DNA of 64,000 nucleotides, taken from Brachybacterium phenoliresistens (GTDB lineage: Bacteria > Actinomycetota > Actinomycetes > Actinomycetales > Dermabacteraceae). Of the stretch, positions 1 to 8,103 are shown piece by piece. The notes beneath the pieces were generated by a model. It was not told the origin of the DNA. It did no database searches and worked only from the letters and a program-made list of their open reading frames with translations. The translations under genes were made by a program, and so were the position numbers. Position 1 is the first letter of the stretch. Each line of letters begins with the position of its first letter. Where the stretch lies: positions 1 through 64,000 of the forward strand of contig NZ_KK069990.1 of NCBI RefSeq assembly GCF_000576425.1. The letters are read 5' to 3'.

Positions 1-1225
1 GCTCGCCGCGCGGGACGTCCGCGGGCTCGCCCTCGAGGATCTCGGCCGCACCGAAGACGCGCTCGCCGGGGGCGAGCTGCTCGAGCACGGGGCTCGTGGC
101 GCGGACCTGCGCGTGGTAGGTCGGGGTGATGCGCGCCTTGCGCATCAGGTCGTGGACGTCCTTCTTCTGGTCGGGCGTCTGCACGGTGATGACGGTGCCG
201 GACTCGCCGGCGCGCGCGGTGCGGCCCGAGCGGTGCAGGTACGCCTTGTGCTCGATCGGCGGGTCGGCGTGGACGACCAGGGCGACCTCGTCGACGTGGA
301 TGCCGCGGGCGGCGATGTCGGTGCACACCAGCGTCGGGGAGGTGCCGTTGCCGAAGGCCTCGAGGTTGCGGGTGCGGGCGCCCTGGGACAGGTTGCCGTG
401 CAGCTCGACCGCACCCACGCCCATGCGGGTCAGCTTGCGGGCGAGGTTCTTGGCCCCGTACTTGGTGCGGGTGAACATGATGGTGCGGCCCGGCGCGGCG
501 GCCAGGTCGCGCAGCACGTCGAAGCGGGCGGCGCCGTCGACCTCGAGCACGTGGTGCTCCATGGTGCCCACGGGGCTGGAGGCCGGATCGGCCGAGTGCG
601 TGACCGGGGAGTGCAGGTAGCGGGTGACCAGCTTCTGCACGCCGTCGTCGAGGGTCGCGGAGAACAGCATGCGCTGGCCGCGCTCGGGGGTCTTGTCGAG
701 GATCTTGCGGACCATCGGCAGGAAGCCCATGTCGGCCATGTGATCGGCCTCGTCGAGGATCGTGATCTCGACGGCGGAGAGGTCCGCGTGGCCCTGGCCC
801 ATGAGGTCCAGCAGGCGGCCGGGGCAGGCGATGAGCACGTCGACGCCGCCGGCGAGCGCATCGACCTGGGGACGCTGGCCCACGCCGCCGAAGATGACGG
901 CGCTGCGCAGGGAGGCGGCCCGCTCGAGCGGGCGCAGGGCCTCGCCGATCTGCGCGGCGAGCTCGCGGGTCGGGGCGAGGATCAGCGAGCGGGGGCGGCG
1001 CGCGGCGCGGCGGCGCGGATCCGCCAGGAGGCGGGCGACCAGCGGCAGCAGGAAGGCGTAGGTCTTGCCCGAGCCGGTGCGGCCGCGGCCCAGCACGTCG
1101 CGGCCGGACAGGGAGTCCGGCAGCGTCGCGGCCTGGATCGGGGTGGGGGAGGTGATGCCCTGCGGCGCGAGCGCATCGATCAGGGCGGAGGGCACGCCGA
1201 GGCGCGCGAAATCAGAGGTGGTCAC
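1..1225 (-). CDS. DEAD-box ATP-dependent RNA helicase (3' end outside window)
   Basis: This unwinds RNA duplexes with ATP, usually in ribosome assembly or mRNA decay. At least 408 residues are visible and the C-terminus lies beyond base 1. Helicase motifs appear in order: a Q-motif region ITSPTPIQ near residues 24-31, Walker A GRTGSGKT near 48-55, motif II LDEADHMADMGF near 156-167, SAT in LFSATL near 188, an ARGIHVDE segment near 306 and motif VI HRSGRTARAG near 332. The start is a GTG at 1225, giving MTTSDFARLG; no strong ribosome site lies before it. It is divergent from the LacI gene. The family is certain, but RhlE or DeaD subtype cannot be decided without the tail. Confidence 0.93.
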   Translation of the reverse strand, partial: MTTSDFARLGVPSALIDALAPQGITSPTPIQAATLPDSLSGRDVLGRGRTGSGKTYAFLLPLVARLLADPRRRAARRPRSLILAPTRELAAQIGEALRPLERAASLRSAVIFGGVGQRPQVDALAGGVDVLIACPGRLLDLMGQGHADLSAVEITILDEADHMADMGFLPMVRKILDKTPERGQRMLFSATLDDGVQKLVTRYLHSPVTHSADPASSPVGTMEHHVLEVDGAARFDVLRDLAAAPGRTIMFTRTKYGAKNLARKLTRMGVGAVELHGNLSQGARTRNLEAFGNGTSPTLVCTDIAARGIHVDEVALVVHADPPIEHKAYLHRSGRTARAGESGTVITVQTPDQKKDVHDLMRKARITPTYHAQVRATSPVLEQLAPGERVFGAAEILEGEPADVPRGE

Positions 1226-1544
1226 GAGGATCCGTTCTGGTGGAGGCTGCCCGCCCGGCGCGCTCGCTGCCGGGACGCTCGTTCCTTCCGGCGTCCCCAC
1301 GGGCCCAGCGCTGTCTCCGCCTCAGGGGGAGGGCGGGACCTGGTGCCGCGACGGGGCGACGGCACTCGTGCTGCCCACACTAGTACGGGAGGGCCCCGCG
1401 GCGGCCGGTCGGGGCCGCCGATGTGACGAACCACCGGCTCCGCATCCCACGTTCCCACGTGGGAGTGAGGGGGTGGCGGCCGGACCGCGGACCAGTACCC
1501 TGGTCCGGTCGGGCCGCCGGGCCCGCCGTGGAGGAGAGGTGCCC
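1226..1544. other. Divergent intergenic region, helicase/LacI
   Basis: These 319 bases separate the two divergent genes and must hold both promoters. I see a perfect 12-base palindrome at 1453-1464 and a Shine-Dalgarno GAGGAGAGG at 1531-1539. No convincing -35/-10 pair and no coding sequence is apparent. Confidence 0.6.
1453..1464. promoter_or_regulatory. Palindrome TCCCACGTGGGA, candidate operator
   Basis: This perfect 12-base palindrome with a central CG lies 80 bases before the LacI start. LacI-family regulators often bind palindromes with a central CG and repress their own gene, so autoregulation is a reasonable inference. It differs from the inverted repeat before the GH2 gene at 2608-2626, so both sites need not bind the same protein. 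Confidence 0.4.
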
Positions 1545-2567
1545 GTGGCGCGCAGGGTGAGCATCAAGGACGTCGCGCAGCGCGCGGGCGTCTCCTGGAA
1601 GACGGTCTCCAACGTGGTCCATGACCGCCCGGTGGTGCGCCCGGACACCCGGCAGCGCGTGCTCGCCGCGATCGAGGAGCTGGGCTACGTCCCCAACCTC
1701 GCGGCCCGCGACCTGCGGGGCGGCCCCACCCGCACCCTCAGCCTGGTCGTGCCCGAGCTGAGCAACCCCTACTTCGCGCGGCTGGCCGAGCGCATGCAGG
1801 CCGCCGCCCGCGAGCGGGACCACTCCGTGAGCGTCGAGGTCTCCCTCGGCTCGGCCGCGGTCGAGCGCATGCATGTGCTCGGCCAGGTGCCGCGCCCGGT
1901 GGACGCGGTGATCATCTCGCCCGCCGCGCTCTCGGCCGCCGATCTCGTCGCCCGCCGCTCCGGACCGCGGGTCGTGCTGCTGGGGGAGAGGATCCCCGCC
2001 GCGGAGAACGTCGTGCACGTGGCGATCGACAACATCGCCTCCGCCGCCGATGTGGTCCGCCATCTCGTCGACGCCGGCCGGTCCCGGCTGCTGTTCCTGG
2101 GCGCCGAGCGCACCCCGCCCTCGACCGGCGCGGATCGCACCGTCGGCCTGCGGGCCGCGATCCGCTTCGCGGGCCTGGACGCGGACCCTCGGCTGCTGCG
2201 CCCGGTCGAGCACTGGAACCGGGAGGGCGGCCGGGACGCCGCGCTCGCGGCGCTGGACGAGGGGCTGGAGATCGATGCCGTGGTCGCCGCGAACGACCTG
2301 CTGGGCATCGGCGCCCTCGAGGCCCTGCGCTCCCGGGGGATCTCCGTCCCGGAGGAGGTGGCCGTCGTGGGCTGGGACGACATCCCCGAGGCCGCCTTCG
2401 CGGTGCCGCCGCTGAGCACCGTCGCGCCGGATGTCGACGCGCTCGTGCAGGCCGCCCTGGATGCCGCGCTGGCGCCCGAGGGGGACGGCGGCGGCGCGGG
2501 CTGCCCGGCCCCCGAGGTCGTGGTGCCCCACCGCCTGCTGGTGCGCGGCAGCTCCGCGGCCTCCTGA
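1545..2567 (+). CDS. LacI-family transcriptional regulator
   Basis: This is a sugar-responsive DNA-binding regulator of 340 residues, normal for the family. The N-terminal helix-turn-helix reads VSIKDVAQRAGVSWKTVSNV (residues 5-24), followed by the hinge-helix region. The periplasmic-binding-protein-like effector domain fills the rest (PELSNPYFARL, later VGWDDIPEA). The GTG at 1545 is chosen because an excellent ribosome site GAGGAGAGG lies 5 bases upstream and the HTH begins immediately; the frame stays open further upstream but holds no family sequence. The GH2 glycosidase follows 141 bases later, so it probably controls that gene in response to the released sugar. The ligand is unknown. 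Confidence 0.95.
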   Translation: MARRVSIKDVAQRAGVSWKTVSNVVHDRPVVRPDTRQRVLAAIEELGYVPNLAARDLRGGPTRTLSLVVPELSNPYFARLAERMQAAARERDHSVSVEVSLGSAAVERMHVLGQVPRPVDAVIISPAALSAADLVARRSGPRVVLLGERIPAAENVVHVAIDNIASAADVVRHLVDAGRSRLLFLGAERTPPSTGADRTVGLRAAIRFAGLDADPRLLRPVEHWNREGGRDAALAALDEGLEIDAVVAANDLLGIGALEALRSRGISVPEEVAVVGWDDIPEAAFAVPPLSTVAPDVDALVQAALDAALAPEGDGGGAGCPAPEVVVPHRLLVRGSSAAS

Positions 2568-2607
2568 TCTCCCGCTTCCCGGGCTCGGGGCGCCGATCCC
2601 GGGGCCG

Positions 2608-2626
2608 ATCGAGGAACTTTCTCGAT
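2608..2626. promoter_or_regulatory. Inverted repeat ATCGAG-N7-CTCGAT, candidate operator of GH2 gene
   Basis: Arms ATCGAG (2608-2613) and CTCGAT (2621-2626) flank GAACTTT, giving an almost fully symmetrical 19-base site centred on base 2617. It sits 82 bases before the GH2 start in a locally AT-richer patch likely to hold the promoter. LacI-family operators have this size and symmetry. There is no T-tract, so a terminator is less likely. Confidence 0.5.
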
Positions 2627-2708
2627 TCTCACGTTGAAATCCGACCGGGAGTCGTGGTGGACTGGACCCGTCCGGACCACCGTCGTCCTCCCTCGATCAG
2701 GAGCCCTC

Positions 2709-4658
2709 GTGAGCACCTCCTCGCCCGCGGCCGCCGCGCTGCCCTCGCACCTCACCGACCTCTTCGCCGCCGCCGACTCCCTCGCCGCGCTGCTGGACGC
2801 GCCGGCCTCGGTCGCCGGGGACGTCCCCCGCCCCGAGCACCCGCGCCCGCAGCTGCATCGGCCCACCTGGCTGAACCTCAACGGCACCTGGCAGTTCGAG
2901 ATCGACGGCGGGGACAGCGGCATCGACCGCGGCATCCTCGAGCGCGAGCTCGAGGGCGAGATCACCGTGCCCTTCGCGCCGGAGACCGAGGCCAGCGGCA
3001 TCGGCACCCTCGACTTCCTCGAGGCCGTCTGGTACCGCCGCACCGTCACGGTGCCCGCGGACTGGGAGGGCCTGCGCCCGATCCTCCGCTTCGGCGCCGT
3101 GGACCACGACGCGACGGTGTGGGCGAACGGCCAGGAGGTCGCCCGCCACCGCGGCGGCTTCACCCCCTTCAGCGCGGACCTCTCCGGCATCGCCCGCGCG
3201 GGCGAGGAGGTCGAGATCGTCGTGCGCGCCCGCGACCACCGCGACGCCCTGCAGGCCCGCGGGAAGCAGTCCGTCTGGTACCACGCCACCCACGCCACCT
3301 ACCCGCGCACCACCGGGATCTGGCAGACGGTCTGGCTCGAGGGCGTGCCCGAGGTCGCCATCCGCTCCCTGCGCGTGATCCCCTCGCTCGCCGGATCCTC
3401 CTTCGCGATCGATGCGCCGCTCAGCGCGAACCGCCCCGGCACCGTCCTCGAGGTCCGCGCCTCGGTGCCCGGCGGCGAGGAGGTCGCCTCCGCCCAGGTG
3501 CGGGCCGACCTCGACCTCGCCCCGCACCTCGAGCTCGCGATCCCCGCCGAGCACGTGCGCGTCTGGGGGCCCGGCGCCCCGGAGCTGTACGCCCTGTCCG
3601 TGCGCCTGCTCGGGGCCGAGGGCGAGGTGCTGGACGAGGTCTCCTCGTACGCGGGCCTGCGCTCGACCTCCCTCGACGGCCGGGAGTTCCGCATCAACGG
3701 CCAGAAGGTCTTCCAGCGGCTCGTGCTCGACCAGGGGTACTGGGCCGAGACCTTCATGACCAGCCCCACCGACCGGGCCATGGTCGAGGACATCCGCCTG
3801 GCCTACGAGGCCGGATTCAACGGCGCGCGCCTGCACCAGAAGGTCTTCGAGGAGCGCATGCTCTTCTGGGCCGACCTGCACGGGTACCTCGTGTGGGGCG
3901 AGTTCGGCGACTGGGGCGTCTCCGGCCGCGGCGGGCTGGGCCACAACCAGCAGCCCACCGCCGCGTTCATCGGCCAGTGGATCGAGGCGGTCGCGCGCGA
4001 CATCAGCCACCCCAGCATCATCGGCTGGTGCCCGCTGAACGAGACGCACCAGGTCATCCACGACCGGCTGACCGTCCTCGACGACGTCACCCAGGCGATG
4101 TACGACGCGACCAAGCTCGCCGACCCGTCCAGGCCCGTGCTGGACGCCTCCGGCTACTCGCATCGCGTGCGCGGGGCCGACATCTACGACTCCCACTCCT
4201 ACGAGCAGGACCCGGAGGCCTTCCGTGCGGAGCAGTCGGGCCTGGCGGAGGGGGCGCCGTACGTGAACCGCCGCGACCTCGCCCCGGACGAGATGCCCCA
4301 CGCCGACGGCTCCTTCTCCCTGCCCTACGCCGGCCAGCCCTACTTCGTCTCGGAGTACGGCGGCATCTGGTGGAACGCCGAGGAGGCCCGCCGTGCGGCG
4401 GAGGAGGCCGGCAACAACGCGGCCGCGTCCTGGGGCTACGGCCAGCGCATCGGCAGCGAGGAGGAGCTGTACACGCGGTTCGAGGGCCTCACCCGCGTGC
4501 TGCTCGAGGACCCGGAGATGTTCGGCTACTGCTACACGCAGATGACCGACGTGTTCCAGGAGAAGAACGGCATCGTCGACTTCGCCCGCGGCCGCAAGCT
4601 CGACCTGGCCCGCCTGCGCGCCGTCCAGGAGCAGACCGCCGCCTACGAGCGGGACTGA
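2709..4658 (+). CDS. Glycoside hydrolase family 2 protein (beta-galactosidase/glucuronidase type)
   Basis: This probably hydrolyses a beta-linked sugar in the cytoplasm. The 649-residue protein has the GH2 order: sugar-binding jelly roll (LNLNGTWQFEI near the N-terminus), immunoglobulin-like domain, then a TIM barrel. The acid/base glutamate is in CPLNETHQ near residue 444, and the nucleophile glutamate is in SEYGG near 549. I take the GTG at 2709, with AGGAG 5 bases upstream; an ATG at 2634 would add 25 residues unlike the family. There is no signal peptide. The neighbouring LacI gene suggests substrate induction. Beta-galactosidase, glucuronidase or mannosidase activity cannot be chosen from sequence. 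Confidence 0.92.
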   Translation: MSTSSPAAAALPSHLTDLFAAADSLAALLDAPASVAGDVPRPEHPRPQLHRPTWLNLNGTWQFEIDGGDSGIDRGILERELEGEITVPFAPETEASGIGTLDFLEAVWYRRTVTVPADWEGLRPILRFGAVDHDATVWANGQEVARHRGGFTPFSADLSGIARAGEEVEIVVRARDHRDALQARGKQSVWYHATHATYPRTTGIWQTVWLEGVPEVAIRSLRVIPSLAGSSFAIDAPLSANRPGTVLEVRASVPGGEEVASAQVRADLDLAPHLELAIPAEHVRVWGPGAPELYALSVRLLGAEGEVLDEVSSYAGLRSTSLDGREFRINGQKVFQRLVLDQGYWAETFMTSPTDRAMVEDIRLAYEAGFNGARLHQKVFEERMLFWADLHGYLVWGEFGDWGVSGRGGLGHNQQPTAAFIGQWIEAVARDISHPSIIGWCPLNETHQVIHDRLTVLDDVTQAMYDATKLADPSRPVLDASGYSHRVRGADIYDSHSYEQDPEAFRAEQSGLAEGAPYVNRRDLAPDEMPHADGSFSLPYAGQPYFVSEYGGIWWNAEEARRAAEEAGNNAAASWGYGQRIGSEEELYTRFEGLTRVLLEDPEMFGYCYTQMTDVFQEKNGIVDFARGRKLDLARLRAVQEQTAAYERD

Positions 4659-4663
4659 TCCCG

Positions 4664-4722
4664 GCGAGTGCCGGGTGACGAGCCATCTGCCCCGCAGATC
4701 TGGCTCGTCACCCGGCACTCGC
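4664..4722. terminator. Long perfect inverted repeat (22-bp arms)
   Basis: Arms at 4664-4685 and 4701-4722 are exact reverse complements over 22 bases, separated by 15 bases that contain a second small inverted repeat (ATCTGC/GCAGAT). The structure starts 6 bases after the GH2 stop and ends 23 bases before the next start, so a factor-independent terminator is the simplest role. There is no T-tract, as is common in high-GC actinobacteria. The arms are longer than usual terminators, so a dispersed repeat element is an alternative. Confidence 0.7.
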
Positions 4723-4744
4723 TCCGGTGGGGGAGGATCGGGGC

Positions 4745-5815
4745 ATGCGCGCCATCTCCTACGCCGCCTTCGGCGGCACGCCCGAGCTCGTCGAGCTGCC
4801 CGATCCGATCGCCCCGCCGCGCGGCGCCGTCATCCGGGTGCACGCCACCGGGGTGTGCCGCAGCGACTGGCATGCCTGGCAGGGCCACGACGACTCCGTG
4901 ACCCTTCCGCACGTGCCCGGCCACGAGTTCGCCGGCGTCGTCGAGCAGGTCTCCCCGGAGGTCACGCGCTTCGCCCCGGGCGATCGGGTCACCGCCCCGT
5001 TCATCCTCGCGTGCGGGCGCTGCGCGCAGTGCCGCGCCGGGGCCGGGCAGGTGTGCCCGCAGCAGCGTCAGCCCGGCTTCGACCTGCCCGGCTCCTACGC
5101 CGAGCGGGTCGTGGTCACCGAGGCGGACCACAACCTGGTGGCGCTGCCCGCGGGCATGGACATGGTCGCCGCCGCCGGGCTCGGCTGCCGCTTCGGCACC
5201 GCCTACCACGCCGTCCATGCGCAGGCCCGGCTGCGGGCGGGGGAGTCCCTCGTCGTCCTCGGCTGCGGCGGGGTGGGCCTCTCGGTCGTCCAGATCGCGG
5301 TCGCCGCGGGCGCGGAGGTGATCGCCGTGGACGTCTCGGCGGCGGCGCTCGGCGCGGCCCGGGAGCTCGGCGCGAGCATCGTGCCGGCCGGGCCGGAGGC
5401 TCCCTCGCGCGTGCGCGCGCTCACCGACGGCGGAGCCCACGTGAGCGTGGACGCCCTCGGCTCGGCGGCCACCGCCGCGGCCGCGATCTCGTGCCTGCGC
5501 CCTCGCGGACGGCACGTCCAGGTGGGCCTGCTGCTGGGGGCCGACGCCGACCCGCCGCTGCCGATGGGGCGGGTGATCGGCCAGGAGCTGCAGATCCTCG
5601 GCAGCCACGGCCTGCCGGTGGCGGAGTACGCGGCCATGCTCGCCGACATCGCGGCCGGGCGCCTGGACCCGCAGCGCGCCGTGGGCGCCGTGATCGGCCT
5701 GGAGGACCTGCCCGAGGCGCTCGCGGAGATGGGCGCCGGGGCGGGCGGCGCCGGCATGACCGTCGCGCGCCTCGCCCCCGCGCCCCGCACCGTCCCTGAC
5801 TCCTCCCGAGCCTAG
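4745..5815 (+). CDS. Zinc-dependent alcohol dehydrogenase
   Basis: This is an NAD(P)-dependent medium-chain alcohol dehydrogenase of 356 residues. Catalytic zinc ligands are C38 (GVCRSDWH), H60-E61 (GHEFAG) and C148. The structural zinc loop has four cysteines, C90, C93, C96 and C104, in CGRCAQCRAGAGQVC. The nucleotide-binding motif GCGGVGLS lies near 173-180. The ATG at 4745 follows a GGGGGAGG ribosome site; a GTG 18 bases upstream lies in that site. It stands between the GH2 hairpin and the GntR promoter, so it is probably monocistronic. The substrate is unknown. Confidence 0.93.
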   Translation: MRAISYAAFGGTPELVELPDPIAPPRGAVIRVHATGVCRSDWHAWQGHDDSVTLPHVPGHEFAGVVEQVSPEVTRFAPGDRVTAPFILACGRCAQCRAGAGQVCPQQRQPGFDLPGSYAERVVVTEADHNLVALPAGMDMVAAAGLGCRFGTAYHAVHAQARLRAGESLVVLGCGGVGLSVVQIAVAAGAEVIAVDVSAAALGAARELGASIVPAGPEAPSRVRALTDGGAHVSVDALGSAATAAAAISCLRPRGRHVQVGLLLGADADPPLPMGRVIGQELQILGSHGLPVAEYAAMLADIAAGRLDPQRAVGAVIGLEDLPEALAEMGAGAGGAGMTVARLAPAPRTVPDSSRA

Positions 5816-5838
5816 GGTCGCGCGCGTCGGAGCACCCG

Positions 5839-5850
5839 TGACAGCTGTCA
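5839..5850. promoter_or_regulatory. Palindrome TGACAGCTGTCA
   Basis: This perfect 12-base palindrome shares the CTGTC/GACAG core with the GntR operator 33 bases downstream. It could be an auxiliary site for the same regulator. Evidence is positional only. Confidence 0.35.
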
Positions 5851-5871
5851 GGACTTCCGCACGCCCCGAGA

Positions 5872-5896
5872 ACTGTCTATAGTGCATATAGACAGT
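5872..5896 (+). promoter_or_regulatory. GntR (YtrA-type) operator over promoter
   Basis: Perfect 10-base arms ACTGTCTATA (5872-5881) and TATAGACAGT (5887-5896) flank GTGCA. YtrA-type GntR regulators are known to bind such inverted repeats at their own promoters. A -10-like TATAGT (5878-5883) lies inside the site, so bound repressor would block RNA polymerase. It starts 54 bases before the regulator start. Confidence 0.75.
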
Positions 5897-5925
5897 AGAT
5901 GCAGTCGAGGGCGGAGGGAGCGGTC

Positions 5926-6321
5926 ATGGCGGATCTCGACGTGCCCCTGGACCCCTCGGCCCCCGAGCCGATCTACGCCCAGATCCGCGCCGGGATCGCC
6001 GCCGCCATCTCCCGCGGCGACCTCGAGCCCGGGCAGTCGCTGCCCTCGATCCGCGTCCTCGCGCGCGACCTGCGCGTCAGCGTCATCACGACCACCCGGG
6101 CCTATAACGAGCTCGTCGCCGACGGCCTCGTCGACGCCGTCCGCGGCAAGGGCGTCTTCGTCCGCGCGCAGGATCCCGCCGCCCTGCGCGAGAGGGCCCT
6201 TCCCCGCATCGACGAGGCGCTCGCCCAGGCCGCGAGCGCCGCCCGCGCCGCCCGCATGAGCGCCGAGGAGCTGCACGCGCGCCTCGACCTCGCCCTCGAC
6301 CCCCCGAAGGATGACCGATGA
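5926..6321 (+). CDS. GntR-family regulator, YtrA subfamily
   Basis: This is a 131-residue repressor with an N-terminal winged helix (LPSIRVLARDLRVSVITTTR, 39-58) and a short helical tail, the size of YtrA proteins that lack a large effector domain. Such regulators usually control an adjacent ABC transporter, often one linked to cell-envelope stress. The ATG at 5926 has GGAGG 8 bases upstream; an in-frame ATG at 5899 lies within or next to the promoter region. The stop overlaps the ATPase start (ATGA), so the three genes are one operon repressed from the operator at 5872-5896. Confidence 0.93.
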   Translation: MADLDVPLDPSAPEPIYAQIRAGIAAAISRGDLEPGQSLPSIRVLARDLRVSVITTTRAYNELVADGLVDAVRGKGVFVRAQDPAALRERALPRIDEALAQAASAARAARMSAEELHARLDLALDPPKDDR

Positions 6322-7217
6322 CCTCTGTCCCCGCCATCGCCGTCCGCGGCCTGCAGGTCCGGCTCCGTCCGCCGCGCAGGCCCGGCACCGCACCCGCGGC
6401 GATCCTGCGCGGCCTGAGCTTCACCGCTCCCGCCGGCCAGGTGACCGCGATCGTCGGAGCCAATGGCGCCGGCAAGACCACCGCGCTGCGCGCCATCATC
6501 GGCGCCGTCCCCGCGGCGGCCGGGAGCATCGAGGTGATGGGGCGCGCCCTGGGCCCCGCCGACGTCCCGCTGCCGGAGGACGTCGCCGTCGTCGCCGACG
6601 CCTCCCCCTACCCGGACCACTGGACCGCCCACGACGTGGCCAGGCTGCACCAGAGCTGCGTGCCCCGCTTCTCCGTCCGCCGGTTCGGCGCCGAGCTGCG
6701 CGCGCACGAGGTCGACCTCGACGCCCGGATCCGCGACCTCTCCCGCGGGCAGGTCACGCAGCTCCTCGTCGCCGCGGCGCTCGCCTCCGCTCCGCGCCTG
6801 CTGATCCTCGACGAGCCGCTCGCCCGCCTGGATCCGCTGGCCCGCGAGGAGCTCGTGGACCGGCTGCGCACCCAGCTCGCGACCGAGGACACCACGATCG
6901 TCCTGACCACCCACGACCTCGACGGGATGGACCGCTTCGTGGACCATCTCGTCGTGATCGCCGACGGCCGCTGCGTCCTCGAGGGCGCGGTGGAGGACCT
7001 GCGCGACGAGCTGGTCCTGGTCGAGCTGCCCGGCATGCTCCCGTCCGGGCTCGTGCTGGAGGGGGCGGAGCAGATCGGCGACCTGACCCGCGGCCTGCTG
7101 CCCGCCGACGACGCGGCCGGGCTGCCGCCCGCAGCCCGGCTCCTGCGACCGGGGCTGACCGACCTCGTCACCGGCGCGCTGCGCCACGCCCGCGGAACAG
7201 ACAGGACGAACCGATGA
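6318..7217 (+). CDS. ABC transporter ATP-binding protein
   Basis: This 299-residue protein energises the membrane protein encoded next. Walker A is GANGAGKT (47-54), Walker B LLILDEP (161-167) and the switch histidine is in TTHD near 199. The signature is LSRGQ (141-145) instead of LSGGQ, a notable change at a residue that contacts ATP. A tail of about 90 residues follows the nucleotide-binding domain, as in exporters of the YtrB/CcmA class. Both ends overlap neighbours by ATGA. The substrate is not predictable; envelope or antimicrobial-peptide stress export is suggested only by the YtrA-type regulator. Confidence 0.93.
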   Translation: MTSVPAIAVRGLQVRLRPPRRPGTAPAAILRGLSFTAPAGQVTAIVGANGAGKTTALRAIIGAVPAAAGSIEVMGRALGPADVPLPEDVAVVADASPYPDHWTAHDVARLHQSCVPRFSVRRFGAELRAHEVDLDARIRDLSRGQVTQLLVAAALASAPRLLILDEPLARLDPLAREELVDRLRTQLATEDTTIVLTTHDLDGMDRFVDHLVVIADGRCVLEGAVEDLRDELVLVELPGMLPSGLVLEGAEQIGDLTRGLLPADDAAGLPPAARLLRPGLTDLVTGALRHARGTDRTNR

Positions 7218-7978
7218 CCACGACCACGACACCGCCCCGGACCCGAGCCCTGCGCGCCCTGCGCCTCGAGCTGAGGCTGCACCGGGAGACGGTCGCCGGG
7301 ACGGTCGCCTTCTCCGTGATCGCGCTCCTGGCCGCCGGTCTGCTGACGGACATCCTGATCTGGGTCGCGCCCCTGTGGGCGGCGCTCCTGTGGTACCGCC
7401 TGGGCCGCGAGGACGTCGAGCAGGCCGCGGACCTGCGGGCGGGCCTGGGCCTGTCCCGGGCCGATGCGCTGCGCGGCCGCGCAGCGCTGGTCGTCCTGCT
7501 CTCCCTCGTCCTCACGGTCGTCACGGCGGTCGGCACGGGCATCGCCGACGCCGTCGGCATGGACGGCGCGACCTCTCTGGTCGTCCTGGGCGGCACGGCC
7601 GAGGGCCCGGTCGCGCCCGTCCCGCTGGTCCTGCCGATCGAGGCGCTGACGATCGGTCTGCAGCTCACCGTCACAGGGCTCATCGTGGGCAAGGAGTGCA
7701 CGACCCGGCGCCCCAGCGCCTGGATGTGGCCGCTGTCGCTGATCAGCTACGGCGGAGCGGTCCTGCTGACCTCCCTGCTCGCCATGGCAGGCGGCTTCCT
7801 GGTGCTCCAGCTGATGCACCTCACCGAGCTCCCCTTCGAGCAGGGGATCCGGCTCTTCGGCCTCGCGCAGATCGTCCTGCTCGCGATCCTGCTGGTCCTC
7901 GCCCTGCAGCTGCTGCGCCGCCGCGTCCGCGTCTGGGCCGGGGCGCTCGATGCGGGCGGGGAGGTCTCGCGCGGCTGA
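7214..7978 (+). CDS. ABC transporter membrane protein
   Basis: This 254-residue hydrophobic protein has about six predicted membrane segments, for example VAFSVIALLAAGLLTDILIW near 33-52 and a C-terminal AQIVLLAILLVLALQLL. It has no recognisable catalytic motif and fits the permease partner of the preceding ATPase, whose stop it overlaps by ATGA. The last twelve codons lie within a tandem DNA duplication continuing past the stop (7943-8041), so the C-terminus may vary between strains. Confidence 0.85.
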   Translation: MTTTTTPPRTRALRALRLELRLHRETVAGTVAFSVIALLAAGLLTDILIWVAPLWAALLWYRLGREDVEQAADLRAGLGLSRADALRGRAALVVLLSLVLTVVTAVGTGIADAVGMDGATSLVVLGGTAEGPVAPVPLVLPIEALTIGLQLTVTGLIVGKECTTRRPSAWMWPLSLISYGGAVLLTSLLAMAGGFLVLQLMHLTELPFEQGIRLFGLAQIVLLAILLVLALQLLRRRVRVWAGALDAGGEVSRG

Positions 7979-8041
7979 TCGCGCGGCTGAGCCGGTGCGC
8001 TCGATGCGGGCGGGGAGGTCTCGCGCGGCTGAGCCGGTGCG
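7943..8041. repeat. Nested tandem duplication across permease stop codon
   Basis: A 36-base block at 7943-7978, ending in the permease stop, recurs exactly at 7997-8032. A 21-base block at 7979-7999 recurs at 8021-8041. The result looks like two successive slippage or recombination events. The duplicated part lies between the transporter and RNase H genes and has no evident coding role. Confidence 0.85.
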
Positions 8042-8090
8042 GCGGGCCGCGGGTGCGGGCCGCCGGTGCGGGCCCGTCCCCGCTCTATGG

Positions 8091-8096
8091 AACGAT
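8091..8096 (+). promoter_or_regulatory. -10-like AACGAT, probable leaderless start of RNase H gene
   Basis: AACGAT ends 7 bases before the ATG, the spacing seen at many other genes here, and there is no ribosome site. The first base departs from TAnnnT, so this is one of the weaker examples. Confidence 0.4.
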
Positions 8097-8103
8097 TGCC
8101 CTC

